From Nesterenkonia sandarakina (lineage in GTDB: Bacteria; Actinomycetota; Actinomycetes; Actinomycetales; Micrococcaceae): DNA of 64,000 nucleotides. The DNA is taken from contig NZ_PVTY01000005.1 of assembly GCF_003003175.1 (NCBI RefSeq), positions 1 to 64,000 of the forward strand, in the 5' to 3' direction. How positions within the stretch are numbered: position 1 is the first letter of the stretch; each line of letters starts with the position of its first letter. The position numbers were made by a program, and so were the translations under genes. This document shows positions 33,774 through 41,648 of this stretch, piece after piece. Below the pieces are notes generated by a model. That model did no database searches. It was given only the letters and a program-made list of their open reading frames with translations, and had not been told where the DNA came from.

Positions 33774-34370
33774 GTGTATGAAGGCGCAGTCCAAGACCTG
33801 ATCGACGAGCTCGGGCGACTCCCGGGCATCGGTCCCAAGTCGGCACAGCGCGTGGCCTTCCACATCCTCGAAGCCGACGGTGAGGACATGAAACGCCTTG
33901 CCGACGCGATCACCACGGTCAAGGAGAAGGTCAAGTTCTGCGCGATCTGCTTCAACGTCTCCGAGGAGAACACCTGCCGGATCTGCCAGGACAGTCGGCG
34001 CGATCCCAGCCTGCTCTGCGTGGTCGAAGAGTCCAAGGACGTCATGGCGATCGAACGCACCCGCTCCTTCCGCGGGAAGTATCACGTGCTCGGCGGCTCG
34101 ATCAATCCGATCGCCGGGATCGGCCCCGATCAGCTGCACATCCGAGAGCTGCTCAGCCGACTCTCCGACGACACCATCACCGAGGTCATCGTGGCCACCG
34201 ACCCGAACCTCGAAGGTGAGGCCACGGCCACCTACCTCTACCGGATGCTCGGCTCCATCGGCATCAAGCTGACCCGCCTGGCCTCCGGGCTCCCCGTCGG
34301 CGGAGACCTCGAATACGCCGATGACGTCACCCTCGGGCGGGCCTTCGAAGGCCGCACCGTGATGTCCTGA
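33774..34370 (+). CDS. recR: Recombination mediator protein RecR
   Basis: A 198-residue protein that acts with RecF and RecO in loading RecA at gaps. The N-terminal helix-hairpin-helix is [20 protein letters not shown], the zinc finger has C-x2-C and C-x2-C ([18 protein letters not shown]), and the Toprim part has [15 protein letters not shown] and [19 protein letters not shown]. The start is GTG 33774; GGAAGGAAGG lies 13 bases before it. It follows dnaX by 48 bases. The small ybaB gene often found between these two is missing here. Confidence 0.96.
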   Translation: MYEGAVQDLIDELGRLPGIGPKSAQRVAFHILEADGEDMKRLADAITTVKEKVKFCAICFNVSEENTCRICQDSRRDPSLLCVVEESKDVMAIERTRSFRGKYHVLGGSINPIAGIGPDQLHIRELLSRLSDDTITEVIVATDPNLEGEATATYLYRMLGSIGIKLTRLASGLPVGGDLEYADDVTLGRAFEGRTVMS

Positions 34371-34586
34371 CCTGGCCGGCGGCACGTCGCATCCAGATAG
34401 TTATGCAAGCGTGATCAGGTAATACTCAGGTTTCTTCGCTGTCGTATTTCCGTTGGTTTTCGTCCACCCTGTTGCACTAGTCACGTCTGGGAAGCGCGGA
34501 CGCCAGGCCGTTCACGGTCGGAATTCTTTCTCCCTTTCCCAGATCTCCCGGATGTCGCCGAACCTTGTCGTTCGACGAGAAAACAG

Positions 34587-34615
34587 TTTCCAAATCCTTT
34601 TTATCGGTCTAGCGT
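34587..34615 (+). promoter_or_regulatory. Probable promoter of the ehu operon
   Basis: TTTCCA (34587-34592), 17 bases, then TAGCGT (34610-34615). The -10 fits TANNNT and the spacing is ideal; the -35 is weak. The transcript would begin near 34622 and include the hairpin that follows. Confidence 0.45.
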
Positions 34616-34619
34616 GATG

Positions 34620-34663
34620 AGTCAGGCAGTCCTGCGCCGTTTTCCGGCGCAGCTCCGCTGACT
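34620..34663 (+). promoter_or_regulatory. Two-tier hairpin in the ehuB leader
   Basis: An outer stem AGTCAG/CTGACT (34620-34625, 34658-34663) encloses an internal loop and an inner 8-bp stem CTGCGCCG/CGGCGCAG (34632-34639, 34645-34652) with loop TTTTC. It does not resemble a known riboswitch and has no T-run. It may stabilise the message. Confidence 0.45.
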
Positions 34664-34700
34664 CGCACCAGACGCACACCAGAGGATGAGGTAAGCACTG

Positions 34701-35597
34701 ATGATGAAGAAGACTTCCATGGCAGTCCGCGCAGGCGCCGTGAGCGCCGCCGCACTGCTCGCACTGACCGCCTGCGGCGGCGACGAGGGCGAGAACGGTG
34801 AAGCCGAGGGTGGCGGCGAAGACGTCATCACGGTGGCCATCGCAGGAGAGGTTCCCTACTCCTACCTGAACGACGACGGGGAACCCGAGGGTGCCACGAT
34901 AGCCCTGGCCGAGGAGATCTTCGGCCAGATGGGTTACTCGATCGAAGCTGAGGTCACCGACTGGGACAGTCTGATCCCCGGTCTCAATGCAGATCGTTAC
35001 GAGGCCGTCTCGGCAGGCATGTCAATTCTTCCCGAACGCTGTGAAGAAGCTGCCTTCGCTGAGCCCGAGATCATGTACACCACCGCACTCCTGGTGGAAG
35101 AGGGCAACCCCTACGGCGTGGAGGACCTCAACGACGTCGCAGAGGCCGTCGAGTCCGGCGAGGACCTCACCCTCGCCACCCTGTCCTCAGGCGTCGAAGC
35201 CACCTACGTGGACGAACTGGGCATCGACGCCGAGGGCGTCGCCACGGCCGATGATGGAGTGGACATGGTCACCGGTGGCCGTGCCGATGTGTTCGCCCTG
35301 ACCGCGATCTCGCTGTCCGAGATGGCAGGCGATATGGACGGCTTCGAGGTCACCGAAGGGTTCGTCCACGACATGGATGGCGTCATGCAGTACGGCGCAG
35401 GTTCGACGGTCTTCCCACAGGGCTCGGAGATGCTCGAGGAGTACAACGAGCACCTTGCCGAGCTCAAGGAGAGCGGCGAGCTGCTGGACATCATCAGCGA
35501 ATACGGCTTCACCGAGGCCGAGGTGCCACCGGCGGACCTGACCGCCGAGGCGCTCTGTGCAGGCGACCTGGAATCGCTCCAGGACATCGAAGACTGA
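34701..35597 (+). CDS. ehuB: Ectoine/hydroxyectoine-type ABC importer, substrate-binding lipoprotein (EhuB-like)
   Basis: A 298-residue exported lipoprotein: signal peptide, lipobox LALTAC, then an acidic linker. The mature part is a polar-amino-acid type binding domain with EVPYSYLNDDGEPEGATIAL, DSLIPGLNADRYEAVSAGMS and PERCEEAAFAEP; the last two closely follow EhuB. A Cys near the C-terminus matches the family. It takes up compatible solutes under osmotic stress or as nutrients. Two ATGs stand in tandem (34701, 34704); GAGG lies 9 bases before the first. It is followed by a hairpin and then ehuC, ehuD, ehuA. A general amino-acid ligand cannot be excluded. Confidence 0.82.
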   Translation: MMKKTSMAVRAGAVSAAALLALTACGGDEGENGEAEGGGEDVITVAIAGEVPYSYLNDDGEPEGATIALAEEIFGQMGYSIEAEVTDWDSLIPGLNADRYEAVSAGMSILPERCEEAAFAEPEIMYTTALLVEEGNPYGVEDLNDVAEAVESGEDLTLATLSSGVEATYVDELGIDAEGVATADDGVDMVTGGRADVFALTAISLSEMAGDMDGFEVTEGFVHDMDGVMQYGAGSTVFPQGSEMLEEYNEHLAELKESGELLDIISEYGFTEAEVPPADLTAEALCAGDLESLQDIED

Positions 35598-35620
35598 GCT
35601 GAGAACATTCAGCACCTCCC

Positions 35621-35651
35621 GGTGGCCGGCCCGACAATAGGGTCGGCCACC
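35621..35651 (+). terminator. Intra-operon hairpin between ehuB and ehuC
   Basis: A 12-bp stem with one G-T pair, 35621-35632 with 35640-35651, loop GACAATA. It lies 23 bases after the ehuB stop and probably lets ehuB be expressed more than the membrane genes. Confidence 0.6.
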
Positions 35652-35695
35652 GCTTCGGTGACACGACCTCCAGCAGAGAGGAACCACCTCCTACC

Positions 35696-36451
35696 GTGGA
35701 CTGGCTAGATCAACAGCAGCAGAACTTCGAGTCACTGCAGAACTTCGGACCCAGACTCTGGGACGGGTTCCTGCTCACCGTGCAGCTCACCCTGGTCGGC
35801 GCGGCACTTGCGTTCGTCATCGCCGTGATTTTGGGGCTCATGGGTGGCAGTCCGAAGTGGTGGCTGCGCACCCCGGCCCGCATCATCATTGAATTCTTCC
35901 GCGGCACCTCGCTGCTGGTGCAGCTGTTCTGGGTGTACTACGTCCTTCCGCTCTTCGGGCTGACCCTGGAGAGCGCCTTCACCGTCGGAGTGATCGCGCT
36001 GGGTCTCAACTACGGCGCATACGGCGCCGAGGCGGTCCGCGCCTCGCTGACCTCCGTCGCAAGCGGACAGTGGGAGGCCACTGTGGCGCTGTCCATGTCC
36101 TGGCAGCACAAGATCCGCCGGGTCATCTTCCCGCAGGCCTGGGCGTTGATGATCCCCTCCCTGGCGAACCTGCTGGTGCACCTGATGAAGGGCTCGGCCA
36201 TCGTCTACATCGTCGGCCTCAACGACTTCAACTTCGAGCTTGACCAGTTGCGCCGTGTCACCGACGCCTGGTTCGCCTACGCCTTCGTCGGACTCATCGG
36301 CTACTTCACCTTCGCCCTGGTGCTCACCCAGATCATGCGGCTGCTGGAAGTCCGGGCCAGGCACCGACTCGGCCAGGGCCTCAGCATGCGAGAGATCCTC
36401 TCCCCTGCGCCCAAGCTTCCCACCGGAATCCAGCCTGGAGGTGCCTCATGA
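35696..36451 (+). CDS. ehuC: Ectoine-type ABC importer, permease (EhuC-like)
   Basis: A 251-residue permease of the polar-amino-acid (HisMQ) class with about five helices. It starts at GTG 35696, preceded by GAGAGGAACCACC. Marks are LWDGFLLTVQLTLVGAALAF, IIEFFRGTSLLVQLFWVYYV and the coupling loop around ASGQWEATVALSMSWQHKIR. Its 3' end overlaps ehuD by four bases (ATGA). It pairs with EhuD to form the membrane channel. Confidence 0.85.
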   Translation: MDWLDQQQQNFESLQNFGPRLWDGFLLTVQLTLVGAALAFVIAVILGLMGGSPKWWLRTPARIIIEFFRGTSLLVQLFWVYYVLPLFGLTLESAFTVGVIALGLNYGAYGAEAVRASLTSVASGQWEATVALSMSWQHKIRRVIFPQAWALMIPSLANLLVHLMKGSAIVYIVGLNDFNFELDQLRRVTDAWFAYAFVGLIGYFTFALVLTQIMRLLEVRARHRLGQGLSMREILSPAPKLPTGIQPGGAS

Positions 36452-37146
36452 TTCCCGTCGCGCCATTCACCGCTGATCCGGTCCCCGAACCCACGGGCAA
36501 CATCTGGAACTGGGATTTCGCCATCGAGATCTTCCCGGAGATCCTGCGCGCATTCCTGGAGGTCACCCTGCTGGTGACCGTCGTGGGCACGGTGATCGCC
36601 GCCCTGCTGGGCCTTGTCATCGCCATTATGATCCGCGTGCTCCCCCGCCCGCTCGCCTTCGTGCTGCGCTGGGCGGCGAACTTCATCCGGATGACCCCGC
36701 TGGTGGTCCAGCTGCTGGTCCTCTACTACGGCTTCACCTGGATGGATCCGTTGACCATCGGCTTCATCGTGTTCGGCGTCCACTACGCGACCTACATGTC
36801 CGAGGTCTACCGCGCGGGCATCGATTCCGTGCCGAAGGGCCAGTGGGAGGCCACCAAGGCGCTCTCGATGAGCGCGGGACGGACCTGGCGGCGCGTGGTC
36901 ATTCCGCAGGCCCTGCGCTCGACCATCCCCTCGCTGGGCAACTACGCGATCTCGATGTTCAAGGACACTCCGTTCCTCTTCGTCATCTCGGTGGCCGAGA
37001 TGGTCAGGGTCGCGCAGACCATCGGCGCCCAGACCTTCCGCTACACCGAGGCGATCACCATCGCCGGCCTGATCTTCCTCGCCGCCAGCTATCCCACTGC
37101 ACTGCTGATCAACCGTCTGGAGAAGCGACTTGCCTACGCCAACTGA
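36448..37146 (+). CDS. ehuD: Ectoine-type ABC importer, permease (EhuD-like)
   Basis: A 232-residue HisMQ-type permease. WNWDFAIEIFPEILRAFLEV at the N-terminus and NFIRMTPLVVQLLVLYYGFT resemble EhuD. The coupling segment is KGQWEATKALSMSAGRTWRR. It overlaps ehuC by four bases and runs 17 bases into ehuA, so all are translated from one message. Confidence 0.85.
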   Translation: MIPVAPFTADPVPEPTGNIWNWDFAIEIFPEILRAFLEVTLLVTVVGTVIAALLGLVIAIMIRVLPRPLAFVLRWAANFIRMTPLVVQLLVLYYGFTWMDPLTIGFIVFGVHYATYMSEVYRAGIDSVPKGQWEATKALSMSAGRTWRRVVIPQALRSTIPSLGNYAISMFKDTPFLFVISVAEMVRVAQTIGAQTFRYTEAITIAGLIFLAASYPTALLINRLEKRLAYAN

Positions 37147-37924
37147 GCCCGAAGCCCCGGTCATCGAGTTCGTCGATGTCGAGAAGCGCTTCGGGGACAA
37201 CATCGTGCTCAAAGACCTGAACTTCTCGGTGCGCCGGGGCGAGCGGGTGACCCTGATCGGGCCCTCCGGCTCCGGCAAGACCACCATCCTGCGCCTGGTG
37301 ATGACTCTGGAGGAGCTCACCGGCGGGTACATCTTCGTCGACGGCGAGCCGCTGACCCACCGCGAGAAGGACGGCAAGCGCGTCGCCGTCTCTCCCAAGG
37401 AGCAGAAGCGGCTGCGCACCCGGATCGGGATGGTCTTTCAGCAGTTCAACCTGTTCCCCAACATGACCGTGCTGGAGAACATCATCGAGGCCCCGATCCA
37501 TGTGCTCGGCCAGTCCAAGGCCGAGGCCACCGCGAAGGCGCATTCGCTGCTGGAACAGGTGGGCCTGCCGGACAAGGCTGACCAGCACCCGCTGAGCCTC
37601 TCCGGCGGCCAGCAGCAGCGCGTGGCGATCGCCCGCGCGCTGGCCATGGATCCGGAGATCCTGCTGCTCGACGAGGTCACCTCGGCGCTGGACCCCGAGG
37701 TCGTCGGGGACGTGCTCAACATCCTGCGCAACGTCGCCGACACCACGAACGTGACCATGCTGATCGTCACCCATGAGATGAGCTTCGCCCGCGACGTCTC
37801 GCACAAGGTGATGATGTTCGACGGCGGCCGCGTGGTCGAGGAGGGCGCCCCGGAGAAGATCTTCTCCGACCCCAGCCACGCGCGCACCAAGCAGTTCCTC
37901 AGCGCCGTGCTGCGCGACGCCTGA
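37130..37924 (+). CDS. ehuA: Ectoine-type ABC importer, ATP-binding protein (EhuA-like), TTG start
   Basis: A 264-residue ATPase with Walker A GPSGSGKTTILRL, Q-loop MVFQQFNLFPNMTVLEN, signature LSGGQQQRVAIARAL and Walker B ILLLDEVTSALD. An inserted basic stretch before the Q-loop (HREKDGKRVAVSPKEQKR) is a mark of EhuA. The only good start is TTG 37130, inside the end of ehuD: GGAG stands 7 bases before it, and the next in-frame ATG or GTG would remove part of the conserved N-terminal strand. It closes the ehuBCDA operon. Confidence 0.87.
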   Translation: MPTPTEPEAPVIEFVDVEKRFGDNIVLKDLNFSVRRGERVTLIGPSGSGKTTILRLVMTLEELTGGYIFVDGEPLTHREKDGKRVAVSPKEQKRLRTRIGMVFQQFNLFPNMTVLENIIEAPIHVLGQSKAEATAKAHSLLEQVGLPDKADQHPLSLSGGQQQRVAIARALAMDPEILLLDEVTSALDPEVVGDVLNILRNVADTTNVTMLIVTHEMSFARDVSHKVMMFDGGRVVEEGAPEKIFSDPSHARTKQFLSAVLRDA

Positions 37925-37931
37925 CCCGCTT

Positions 37932-37937
37932 TAGACT
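37932..37937 (+). promoter_or_regulatory. Possible -10 box before lysC
   Basis: TAGACT, 8 bases after the ehuA stop and 47 before the lysC start. No clear -35. Confidence 0.4.
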
Positions 37938-37984
37938 TGACCTGAGTTCCCCCGTTCAAAACCCCAGGAGTGAGACAACCTGTC

Positions 37985-39268
37985 ATGAGCCTGATCGTTC
38001 AGAAGTACGGCGGATCATCCGTTGCAGACGCCGAGAGCATCAAACGAGTGGCGAAGCGGATCGTCGAGACCAAGCGTGCCGGTCACCAGGTCGTGGTGGT
38101 CGTGTCCGCCATGGGTGACACCACCGATGACCTGCTCGACCTCGCAGGCCAGATCACCTCCGCACCACCGTCCCGCGAGATGGACATCCTGCTCTCCTCC
38201 GGGGAGCGCATGTCCATGGCGCTGCTGGCGATGGCGATCCATGAGCTGGGCGAGTCCGCCCAGTCCTTCACCGGCTCCCAGGCCGGCATGATCACCGACG
38301 CCATCCACGGCAAGGCCCGCATCATCGAGGTCTCCCCGCTGCGCGTGCAGGAATCCCTCGACGCCGGCCACGTCGGCATCGTCGCAGGGTTCCAGGGCAT
38401 GAGCCGGCAATCCCGCGACATCACCACGATGGGCCGCGGCGGCTCCGACACCACCGCCGTCGCCCTCGCCGCCGCGCTGCACGCCGACGCCTGCGAGATC
38501 TACACCGACGTCGACGGCGTCTTCACCGCCGATCCGCGCGTGGTCAAGACCGCCCGCAAGATCGACGAGATCTCCAGCGACGAGATGCTCGAGATGGCGG
38601 CCGCCGGCACGAAGGTGCTGCACCTGCGCTCGGTGGAGTACGCGCGCCGATTCGGCGTGAAGCTCCACGTCCGCTCCTCGTTCAGCCAGCTCGAAGGCAC
38701 CTGGGTCATCCCCGACCCCAAAGACACCGTCAAGATTCAGGAAGGCGAACCCTTGGAACAGCCGATCATCTCCGGCGTCTCCCACGACGCATCCGAAGGA
38801 AAACTCACCATCACCGGCGTCCCCGACGTCCCGGGCAAGGCGGCGGAGATCTTCAACCTCATCGCCGAGGGCGCGGTCAACATCGACATGATCGTCCAGG
38901 ACGTCTCGATGGCGACCAAGACCACCAACATCTCCTTCACCCTCCCCGGCGAGGACGGCGAACGCGCCCAGGAGATGCTCAATGCGCACAAGGACACCAT
39001 CGGCTTCGAGTCCCTGGACTTCGTGCCCCAGGTCGGCAAGGTCTCACTGATCGGCGGCGGGATGCGCAACCACCCCGGCGTCTCGGCCCGGTTCTTCACC
39101 GCCCTGCGCGACGCCGGCATCAACATCGGCCTGATCTCAACCTCTGAGATCCGCGTCTCGGTGATCACCGACGTCGAGCTGCTGGACCGCGCGGTCGCCG
39201 CGATCCACACGGCCTTCGGCCTGGACTCCGACGAAGAGGCCACGGTCTACGCCGGCACCGGCCGCTAG
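37985..39268 (+). CDS. lysC: Aspartate kinase
   Basis: A 427-residue enzyme that phosphorylates aspartate, the first step to lysine, threonine and methionine. The catalytic domain starts [20 protein letters not shown] and has [18 protein letters not shown] and [15 protein letters not shown]. Two C-terminal ACT domains follow from about residue 258 ([19 protein letters not shown], then [20 protein letters not shown]). AGGAG is 14 bases before ATG 37985, which is long, yet the N-terminus is the family's. An internal start gives a probable beta subunit. The asd gene that often follows lysC in actinobacteria is not here; a GNAT gene follows instead. Confidence 0.95.
   Translation: MSLIVQKYGGSSVADAESIKRVAKRIVETKRAGHQVVVVVSAMGDTTDDLLDLAGQITSAPPSREMDILLSSGERMSMALLAMAIHELGESAQSFTGSQAGMITDAIHGKARIIEVSPLRVQESLDAGHVGIVAGFQGMSRQSRDITTMGRGGSDTTAVALAAALHADACEIYTDVDGVFTADPRVVKTARKIDEISSDEMLEMAAAGTKVLHLRSVEYARRFGVKLHVRSSFSQLEGTWVIPDPKDTVKIQEGEPLEQPIISGVSHDASEGKLTITGVPDVPGKAAEIFNLIAEGAVNIDMIVQDVSMATKTTNISFTLPGEDGERAQEMLNAHKDTIGFESLDFVPQVGKVSLIGGGMRNHPGVSARFFTALRDAGINIGLISTSEIRVSVITDVELLDRAVAAIHTAFGLDSDEEATVYAGTGR
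38753..39268 (+). CDS. Aspartate kinase beta subunit from an internal in-frame TTG start
   Basis: TTG 38753 is codon 257 of lysC and has AGGAAGG (38739-38745) seven bases upstream. Translation from it would give a 171-residue protein beginning [20 protein letters not shown] with both ACT domains and no catalytic domain. In Corynebacterium and Bacillus a beta subunit starts at the corresponding place and forms an alpha2-beta2 enzyme. The motif is seen; expression is inferred. Confidence 0.6.
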   Translation: MEQPIISGVSHDASEGKLTITGVPDVPGKAAEIFNLIAEGAVNIDMIVQDVSMATKTTNISFTLPGEDGERAQEMLNAHKDTIGFESLDFVPQVGKVSLIGGGMRNHPGVSARFFTALRDAGINIGLISTSEIRVSVITDVELLDRAVAAIHTAFGLDSDEEATVYAGTGR

Positions 39269-39276
39269 CATCCGCC

Positions 39277-39873
39277 ATGGGCACCACCATCCGCCCCGCC
39301 GTCGGGCGCTTCGATGACTTCTACGAGGTCATCGGGGTGAAGAAGCCCGGCGGTCTGGGGTGCTGGTGCATGTCCTACCGCGATTCCCGGGTCTCCGGCC
39401 CGGATCGGCCGGCCTTCATGGAGGAGCTCTGCCGCACCGAGCCAGGCCCGGGTGTGATCGCGTTCGTCGATGACACTCCGGCGGGCTGGTGCTCGGTGGC
39501 TCCGCGCAGCACCTACCGGCGGCTGATGAACTCCCGGACCATCCCGTTCCTCGATGACCGAGACCCCTGGTCGGTGGTCTGCTTCGTGGTCCGTGCGGGA
39601 TTCCGACGGCGCGGACTGATGCATGATCTGCTCGACGGTGCCGTCGCGCATGCCGCCGCGCACGGCGCGGCGGTCCTCGAGGGATATCCGATGGAGCTCG
39701 AGGACGGCAAGCGGGTCGACGTGATCAGCGGCTACGTCGGCACCACCGAGCTCTTCGCGGGCCACGGGTTCGAGGTCGCCGGACCCACCACCGCGCACAG
39801 CGGACATCGGCCGCGCTGGATCATGCGCCGGGAGCTGACAGAGCCTCAGGAACCGGACGCCAGCGCGGAATAG
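39277..39873 (+). CDS. GNAT-family N-acetyltransferase
   Basis: A 198-residue protein with a GNAT fold: the acetyl-CoA loop is near VVCFVVRAGFRRRGLMHDLL (motif A, R-x-x-G-x-G/L type). The N-terminus has paired Cys and Trp residues (LGCWCMSYRDSR), which a subgroup of actinobacterial acetyltransferases share. The substrate is unknown. It starts 8 bases after the lysC stop without a Shine-Dalgarno sequence. TAGCAT overlapping the lysC stop lies five bases before the ATG, so it may be leaderless. Confidence 0.75.
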   Translation: MGTTIRPAVGRFDDFYEVIGVKKPGGLGCWCMSYRDSRVSGPDRPAFMEELCRTEPGPGVIAFVDDTPAGWCSVAPRSTYRRLMNSRTIPFLDDRDPWSVVCFVVRAGFRRRGLMHDLLDGAVAHAAAHGAAVLEGYPMELEDGKRVDVISGYVGTTELFAGHGFEVAGPTTAHSGHRPRWIMRRELTEPQEPDASAE

Positions 39874-39889
39874 GCCGCTCAAGCACACA

Positions 39890-39925
39890 GGCGGCAGGTG
39901 TACCCTTTACGGGTTCCCTACCGCC
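39890..39925 (+). terminator. Imperfect hairpin after the GNAT gene
   Basis: GGCGG...AGG...ACCC-TTTAC-GGGT...CCCT...CCGCC can fold with two small internal mismatched loops. It lies 16 bases after the stop codon. Confidence 0.4.
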
Positions 39926-39953
39926 TGCGCACTTGGTACGAGTGATATACCCG

Positions 39954-40862
39954 ATGGTAACCCAGACACCAGCTCCTCTTGAGGCAATACATGGTTTGAC
40001 GGTGATTCCTGAACAGGAGCATCGCGAGCGGGCCGCCGCGCATCAGTCCGCGGTGGACCTGCTCACCGAAGACTTCCTGGCGCGCCGTCATGCCGGCGCC
40101 AAGCACCCGGTGGAGGACTTCCTCTTCACCTACTACTCCCACTCCCCCGGCAAGCTCTCGCGCTGGCACCCCGGGGTGGGGTTCCTGCTCGAAGGCGCAC
40201 AGCGCACCGAGCGGGCCCAGTGGAAGCACTACCGCAGCACCGACTCCGGGGTGACCCTCGACGTCGAGGGCTTCCGCGAGGACCGGGCCTCCATGATCGG
40301 ATTCGCCCGGCGACTCTTGAGCACGACGGCGGCGGCTCCGGCTCAGCTGGGCTGCTTCGGGCTGCACGAGTGGGCCATGGTCTACAAGTCGGTGGAGCAC
40401 GGCCAGCGCCACGACCAGGTGCCGCTGCGCCTGGGCGCCGCGGGCACCGATGAGGTGGTGGAGGCGGCGAACATCCGGTGCACCCATTTCGACGCCTACC
40501 GCTTCTACACGCCCTCGGCCCGGCCGCTCAACGCGCTGGAGCCGACCCGCGAGGCGCAGACCCAGATGGAGCAGCCGGGCTGCCTGCACGCCAATATGGA
40601 CCTCTATAAGTGGGCCTATAAGCTCACCCCCGCGGTCAGCAGCGACCTGCTGCTCGAGTGCTTCGACCTCGCCTCACGGATCCGCCGGCTCGACATGCGT
40701 GCCTCGCCGTATGACTTGAGCGACTGGGGCTACGAACCGGTCGCGATCGAGACCCCTGCCGGACGGGCGGCCTACGCCCGGGCGCAGAAGGGCTTCGCCG
40801 AGGAGTCCCAGGTGCTGCGCGGGAAGCTGCTCGCGGTGCTCGACCGGCTCGAGGCTTCGTGA
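39954..40862 (+). CDS. Conserved actinobacterial protein commonly labelled 3-methyladenine DNA glycosylase
   Basis: 302 residues from ATG 39954. Segments such as AGAKHPVEDFLFTYYSHSPG and KLSRWHPGVGFLLEGAQ, together with CTHFDAYRFYTPSARPLN, match a conserved actinobacterial family that databases often call 3-methyladenine DNA glycosylase. I see no helix-hairpin-helix or AlkA/Tag active-site motif, so that name may be a carried-over error. The several conserved His, Asp and Tyr residues suggest an enzyme. No signal peptide. Upstream TTG 39933 is a less likely start. Confidence 0.65.
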   Translation: MVTQTPAPLEAIHGLTVIPEQEHRERAAAHQSAVDLLTEDFLARRHAGAKHPVEDFLFTYYSHSPGKLSRWHPGVGFLLEGAQRTERAQWKHYRSTDSGVTLDVEGFREDRASMIGFARRLLSTTAAAPAQLGCFGLHEWAMVYKSVEHGQRHDQVPLRLGAAGTDEVVEAANIRCTHFDAYRFYTPSARPLNALEPTREAQTQMEQPGCLHANMDLYKWAYKLTPAVSSDLLLECFDLASRIRRLDMRASPYDLSDWGYEPVAIETPAGRAAYARAQKGFAEESQVLRGKLLAVLDRLEAS

Positions 40863-40880
40863 TCGCCGCGCTGTGCCTGC

Positions 40881-41537
40881 TCAGGCGTTGGCGAGCACCC
40901 GGCTGCATTCGCTGAGCAGCTCCTGCATCCGCGTGGCGTCATGTCGGCCGTTGAAGATCTCGGTGCCGTTCTCGAACGCCCGCCCGGCCGCGAGCGGCCC
41001 AGCGTCCACGGCGTCGTAGCCGAGGGAGTCCACGAAGTCCTGGACCAGCGCCTTCGCGGCGGCGTCATCTCCAGCGACCGCGAGCGCCCGGCGCTGTGGG
41101 TCTCCGGCGGGGTAGGAATCGATCTCCAGATCCCCGTAGCCGATGTGGTTCAGGGTCTTCACGACCCGGGCGCCGCCGAGGAACTCCGCGATGACCTCGC
41201 TGGTGCTGGTGCCGGTCTCGAACTCGTCCATGAATCCGTCCACCGGCGCCCAGTAGTTCATGGTGTCGATGACCACCCGGTCGCGCAGCACTGCGGTGTC
41301 GATGCTGCGGTACTTGTGCAGCGGCACGGCCAGCACGATGAGGTCGGCGCCGCGCAGATCTTCGCGGTCCACCGCGGTCGCGCCGGGGACGATCACCTCG
41401 GTGAGCAGGGCGATGTCCGCTGCCGGTTTGGCGGTCGCGATCTTCACGGTATGACCGGCCCGCACGGCCTGACGGGCGACGGCGGTGCCGACCCGGCCAG
41501 CACCGAGCACTCCGATGGTCAGTGGCGTCTGCGTCAT
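40881..41537 (-). CDS. NADP-binding reductase of the F420-dependent-oxidoreductase-like (NpdG) fold
   Basis: A 218-residue Rossmann protein: LTIGVLGAGRVGTAVARQAV (GxGxxG) at the N-terminus, then IVLAVPLHKYRSID and NYWAPVDGFMDEF, and late segments VVKTLNHIGYGDLE and AVAGDDAAAKALVQDFVDSL, all as in NADPH:F420 reductase-like proteins. This fold is widespread in organisms without F420, so the cofactor partner is unclear. I chose ATG 41537; 31 extra codons upstream show no conserved sequence. It is convergent with the preceding gene. Confidence 0.78.
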   Translation of the reverse strand: MTQTPLTIGVLGAGRVGTAVARQAVRAGHTVKIATAKPAADIALLTEVIVPGATAVDREDLRGADLIVLAVPLHKYRSIDTAVLRDRVVIDTMNYWAPVDGFMDEFETGTSTSEVIAEFLGGARVVKTLNHIGYGDLEIDSYPAGDPQRRALAVAGDDAAAKALVQDFVDSLGYDAVDAGPLAAGRAFENGTEIFNGRHDATRMQELLSECSRVLANA

Positions 41538-41648
41538 GGTGATCCCGTCCCTCGGCCAACGATCGACCGATTCTTCAAAAACTGAAAGATTTCGCCTGGC
41601 ATAACGTGAGGGCCCGGAGATTTGTTCCACCTTCGGGTGCCTGCTCCG

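Larger units (their letters stand above)
34371..34700. other. 330-base non-coding gap between recR and ehuB
   Basis: This stretch is visibly richer in A and T than the rest of the window (TTTCTTCGCTGTCGTATTTC, CCAAATCCTTTTTATC). I find no convincing gene in it. Its 3' third holds a probable promoter and a hairpin leader, listed separately. No terminator-like hairpin stands out right after recR. Confidence 0.7.

Noticed and set aside
41555-41575. CGATCGACCGATT motif before the NADP-binding reductase gene, considered as a fourth PaaR-like operator
   Set aside because: The half-sites are in a different order and spacing from the TGACCGAWCGKT core.
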